Below the pieces are notes generated by a model, which saw only the letters and a list, made by a program, of their open reading frames with translations, was not told the DNA's origin and ran no database searches. A program made the position numbers and the translations under genes. From a bacterium (GTDB lineage Bacteria; Babelota; Babeliae; Babelales; Babelaceae), in contig JAKAUO010000034.1 in NCBI GenBank assembly GCA_021827715.1, positions 1-63,405 of the forward strand: DNA of 63,405 nt, in the 5' to 3' direction. This document shows, piece by piece, positions 61,373 to 63,405 of the stretch (positions are counted from its first letter, which is position 1; each line of letters begins with the position of its first letter).

Positions 61373-62745
61373 ATAACAGAGTACACTTTTTTCTAATTTC
61401 TCTTTCTGCGGTTTTGTATGGAAGCGCCTATGTGTGCCCTGTATATCTTTGGTGGACAGTACTTATTTTTTTGGTACCACTTTATTATCTGGTATTACAC
61501 AATAAAATAGGATGGATCGATGGGATCTTGTGGTCATGTATCGCCTTTTCATTGCATTTAAGTGGTGTTTTAGAAGGGCTTTTTGCTACTGCGCAAGGGC
61601 CCCTGGCGCTTCGTATACTTGTGCCGCTATTGGTTCTTCTTTTAGCAGTTGCTTATGGCGTTATCTGGTTTATCATTACCCAGTGGTTGATGCATCTTGT
61701 TGGTTATCACTATCGATTGGGTACTTGCATAGTTACCACTTGGCTCTTTTTCCTGTGGCTCGAGCATGGTTGTATCTTTATGCTGGGAGCATGGGAAGGA
61801 TATATTCTATGCAATCCCTTAATACCATTGGTTCAATACCCTCCATTACTCTATTACATGCCCATAATTGGACCGGCAGTATTCCTATTATTTTTTATCG
61901 TAACCCAGGTGGCAATTGCAGCATGCGTTGCTCAGCGTTTGCATGTGATGTGGCCATTTTTCTTGTTGAGCATGTGGGGTAGTGGAGTAGTACTTTGGTA
62001 CACAGAAAAAAGAGTTGGATATACGTGCCCTCCATTAACGTGCGGCACTGCTTTTTTTAGGTCTTTTGATAATATCACGCTTAATGGCAGGGTTGTGCGC
62101 GATTATAGTAAAGAGCTTTTGCACATGTATCCAGAAACAGAGATTATTTTATTTCCAGAGACCGCTTTGCGTTGTCCGCTCGTGCCCGGAGAACCAGATA
62201 TTATAGCATTATGGGGCAGCGATCACTTAGACAAACCGGTTACATTTCTTATAGGTGGTTTTAGATGGGATAATGATATTTATCGCAATACGGTGTATTG
62301 GATACATGATGGCAAAGTTATTGATCTTTTTGATAAGCGTCATACCATGGCATTAACAGAGCGTGCACCAAGTGAATTTTTGTTGGGTAATGTACCTTTA
62401 ATTAAAAAGGTTTATTTTGAGAAATTTCCCGGCATTGTTCCGCATAAACAGCCCCGCCCGGTATGGAACATTACCCCTTATTTAACCATTATCCCTTATA
62501 TTTGTTCGGAACTCTTTTTTAATAATAAGCCTGATCACCAGCCGGTAGACGGCGCCATTATTATGGCATTATGCAATGACCATTGGCTCGCGCGTGACTA
62601 CATGCGGTACCAGATGTTTATGGGGGCGCGGTATCGCGGGATACAATGGCAAATACCCATTATCTATGTAGCGCATTTCTATCAAGGGTTATGTGAACCG
62701 GATGGTAACTTGGTACCGTTAGCGGTATTTCGTCATAACCTTTAA
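61369..62745 (+). CDS. lnt: Apolipoprotein N-acyltransferase-like membrane enzyme
   Basis: The 458-residue protein has about six membrane segments (residues 1-215) followed by a nitrilase-type domain with E264 (FPETAL), K323 (FDKRHT), E331 and C379 (YICSELFF). These match the order and spacing of Lnt E267, K335, E343 and C387 in E. coli. Lnt adds a third acyl chain to lipoproteins. The C-terminal membrane helix of typical Lnt is absent. It is coupled to the esterase gene by an ATGA overlap. It ends four bases into the convergent gene at 62742. Confidence 0.78.
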   Translation: MNNRVHFFLISLSAVLYGSAYVCPVYLWWTVLIFLVPLYYLVLHNKIGWIDGILWSCIAFSLHLSGVLEGLFATAQGPLALRILVPLLVLLLAVAYGVIWFIITQWLMHLVGYHYRLGTCIVTTWLFFLWLEHGCIFMLGAWEGYILCNPLIPLVQYPPLLYYMPIIGPAVFLLFFIVTQVAIAACVAQRLHVMWPFFLLSMWGSGVVLWYTEKRVGYTCPPLTCGTAFFRSFDNITLNGRVVRDYSKELLHMYPETEIILFPETALRCPLVPGEPDIIALWGSDHLDKPVTFLIGGFRWDNDIYRNTVYWIHDGKVIDLFDKRHTMALTERAPSEFLLGNVPLIKKVYFEKFPGIVPHKQPRPVWNITPYLTIIPYICSELFFNNKPDHQPVDGAIIMALCNDHWLARDYMRYQMFMGARYRGIQWQIPIIYVAHFYQGLCEPDGNLVPLAVFRHNL

Positions 62746-63263
62746 CGGTAATCACGTTCGCTTACTTTTACCCAATCTGTATGTGGATCTTTTAGTTCGT
62801 CACTATATTTTTGATTAAATGTTTTTTGACCATACAGTGCAAGAAGACGCTCTTTTGCAGCATCCTGCGCAACTTGAGCAATTTGCCTATTTTTTGTATT
62901 AAATGGATTTGCCTGTATTCTATTAACAAATTCTTCAAGTTCAGCAGGATTTTTTTCCATCATGACCCTTTTTTCATTTTCAATATCTAAACTCTGTAAT
63001 TTTTTGATAAATTCGTCATCTTCTTTTTCTGAACTTGTTGAAGCTGTCGAGCTTTTTTTACTTGTTTTTATTTCTGGCTCTTCTTCAGAAGCGTTACGTC
63101 TTTTTTTTGAGGGAGCTGAAGTTTCTTCTTCTACCTCTGATTGTTCACGATATCTTGTGAATTTTGGACCGCTTGTATCCATGGCCATAGAAAAAATAGT
63201 TTTTTCTATACTTATTCCTGATAAAAGAACAATCAAGAGAGTATAGTGTTTGAGTTTAATCAT
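62742..63263 (-). CDS. Exported charged protein, unknown
   Basis: The 173-residue protein has an N-terminal hydrophobic signal (HYTLLIVLLSGISIEKTIFS), then a highly charged region (EVEEETSAPSKKRRNASEEE) and a helical part with SLDIENEKRVMMEKNPAELE. The KKRR patch and acidic runs resemble the exported protein at 5783-6961 in style. AAGGATAAGGT lies before the ATG. No family is recognised. Confidence 0.55.
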   Translation of the reverse strand: MIKLKHYTLLIVLLSGISIEKTIFSMAMDTSGPKFTRYREQSEVEEETSAPSKKRRNASEEEPEIKTSKKSSTASTSSEKEDDEFIKKLQSLDIENEKRVMMEKNPAELEEFVNRIQANPFNTKNRQIAQVAQDAAKERLLALYGQKTFNQKYSDELKDPHTDWVKVSERDYR

Positions 63264-63405
63264 ACCTTATCCTTAATATTTTTATTCAAAACGCCCCAGA
63301 AAACCGCGCGCCTTTTAAGGCCGGGGATGAATGGGCGACCGATTGGCCGAGCAAGCGAAAAAATGTATCGTTTTTGAGACGCGAGGCCTAAAAAAGTTGT
63401 GATAT
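63264..63405. other. GC-rich end segment, possible mobile element or gene edge
   Basis: Positions 63290-63400 are visibly richer in G and C than the surroundings. The plus strand has an open frame reading FKAGDEWATDWPSKRKNVSF then LRREA and a TAA, without a start codon. Small arms GCCTT..AAGGC lie near 63310. No gene could be assigned; no second copy is in this window. Confidence 0.35.

Overview
This is an AT-rich, densely packed bacterial chromosome segment with both strands in use, few gaps over 200 bases and none over 300. Most non-housekeeping genes encode proteins with signal peptides and no recognisable family. Phage-tail-fibre-like and ankyrin fragments, a histone H1-like KRKVAAKKAAP protein, DUF4143 ATPases, a Tol-type envelope system and several outer-membrane barrels also occur. 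Together these suggest a Gram-negative, host-associated bacterium of the Candidatus Dependentiae/Babeliae (TM6) type. This is an inference from gene style; no rRNA is present to prove it.

Layout. 1-8 kb: a cut-off gene, a DUF4234 protein, cca, a Tol/Ton envelope energy operon (TolQ/ExbB, TolR/ExbD, TonB/TolA-like, TolB-like), an unknown exported protein and an orphan LigD-type primase-polymerase. 8-12 kb: small exported and membrane proteins, DoxX, a methyltransferase and two tandem HdeD-like proteins. 12-16 kb: an unusual FtsH with two complete AAA+ modules behind a clear promoter, then rpmB, rpsT and a Nudix hydrolase. 16-24 kb: an ankyrin remnant, then a minus-strand operon of a membrane-bound NtrC-like regulator with a ruined ATPase, a Xer recombinase and PBP2; then nth and exported proteins. 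24-34 kb: the H1-like protein, thrS, exported pairs, PhoH with two translationally coupled exported paralogues, and dnaE. 33.5-44 kb: a broken tail-fibre-like gene, DUF4143 ATPases, yicC, yebC, an ABC-F ATPase, hicAB, ruvB and rodA. 44-52 kb: tRNA-Pro and tRNA-His, two S49 peptidases around a barrel protein and a seven-bladed YVTN propeller, then uvrA. 52-63 kb: mutS and a run of exported genes ending in a large outer-membrane protein, a secreted esterase and an Lnt-like acyltransferase.

Working together: PBP2 and RodA form the elongation synthase pair though they lie 24 kb apart; Tol-like proteins, S49 peptidases, barrel proteins and the Lnt-like enzyme serve the envelope; UvrA, MutS, Nth, RuvB, DnaE and the LigD-type polymerase serve DNA maintenance. 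Several core proteins are trimmed or altered: UvrA lacks its insertion domain, ThrRS lacks TGS, and Nth lacks two iron-sulphur cysteines. This fits genome reduction. The most notable observations are the double-AAA FtsH, the catalytically dead NtrC-like regulator, a gene that has captured the 3' end of phoH, and a helically phased hexamer array upstream of an exported glycine/alanine-rich protein.
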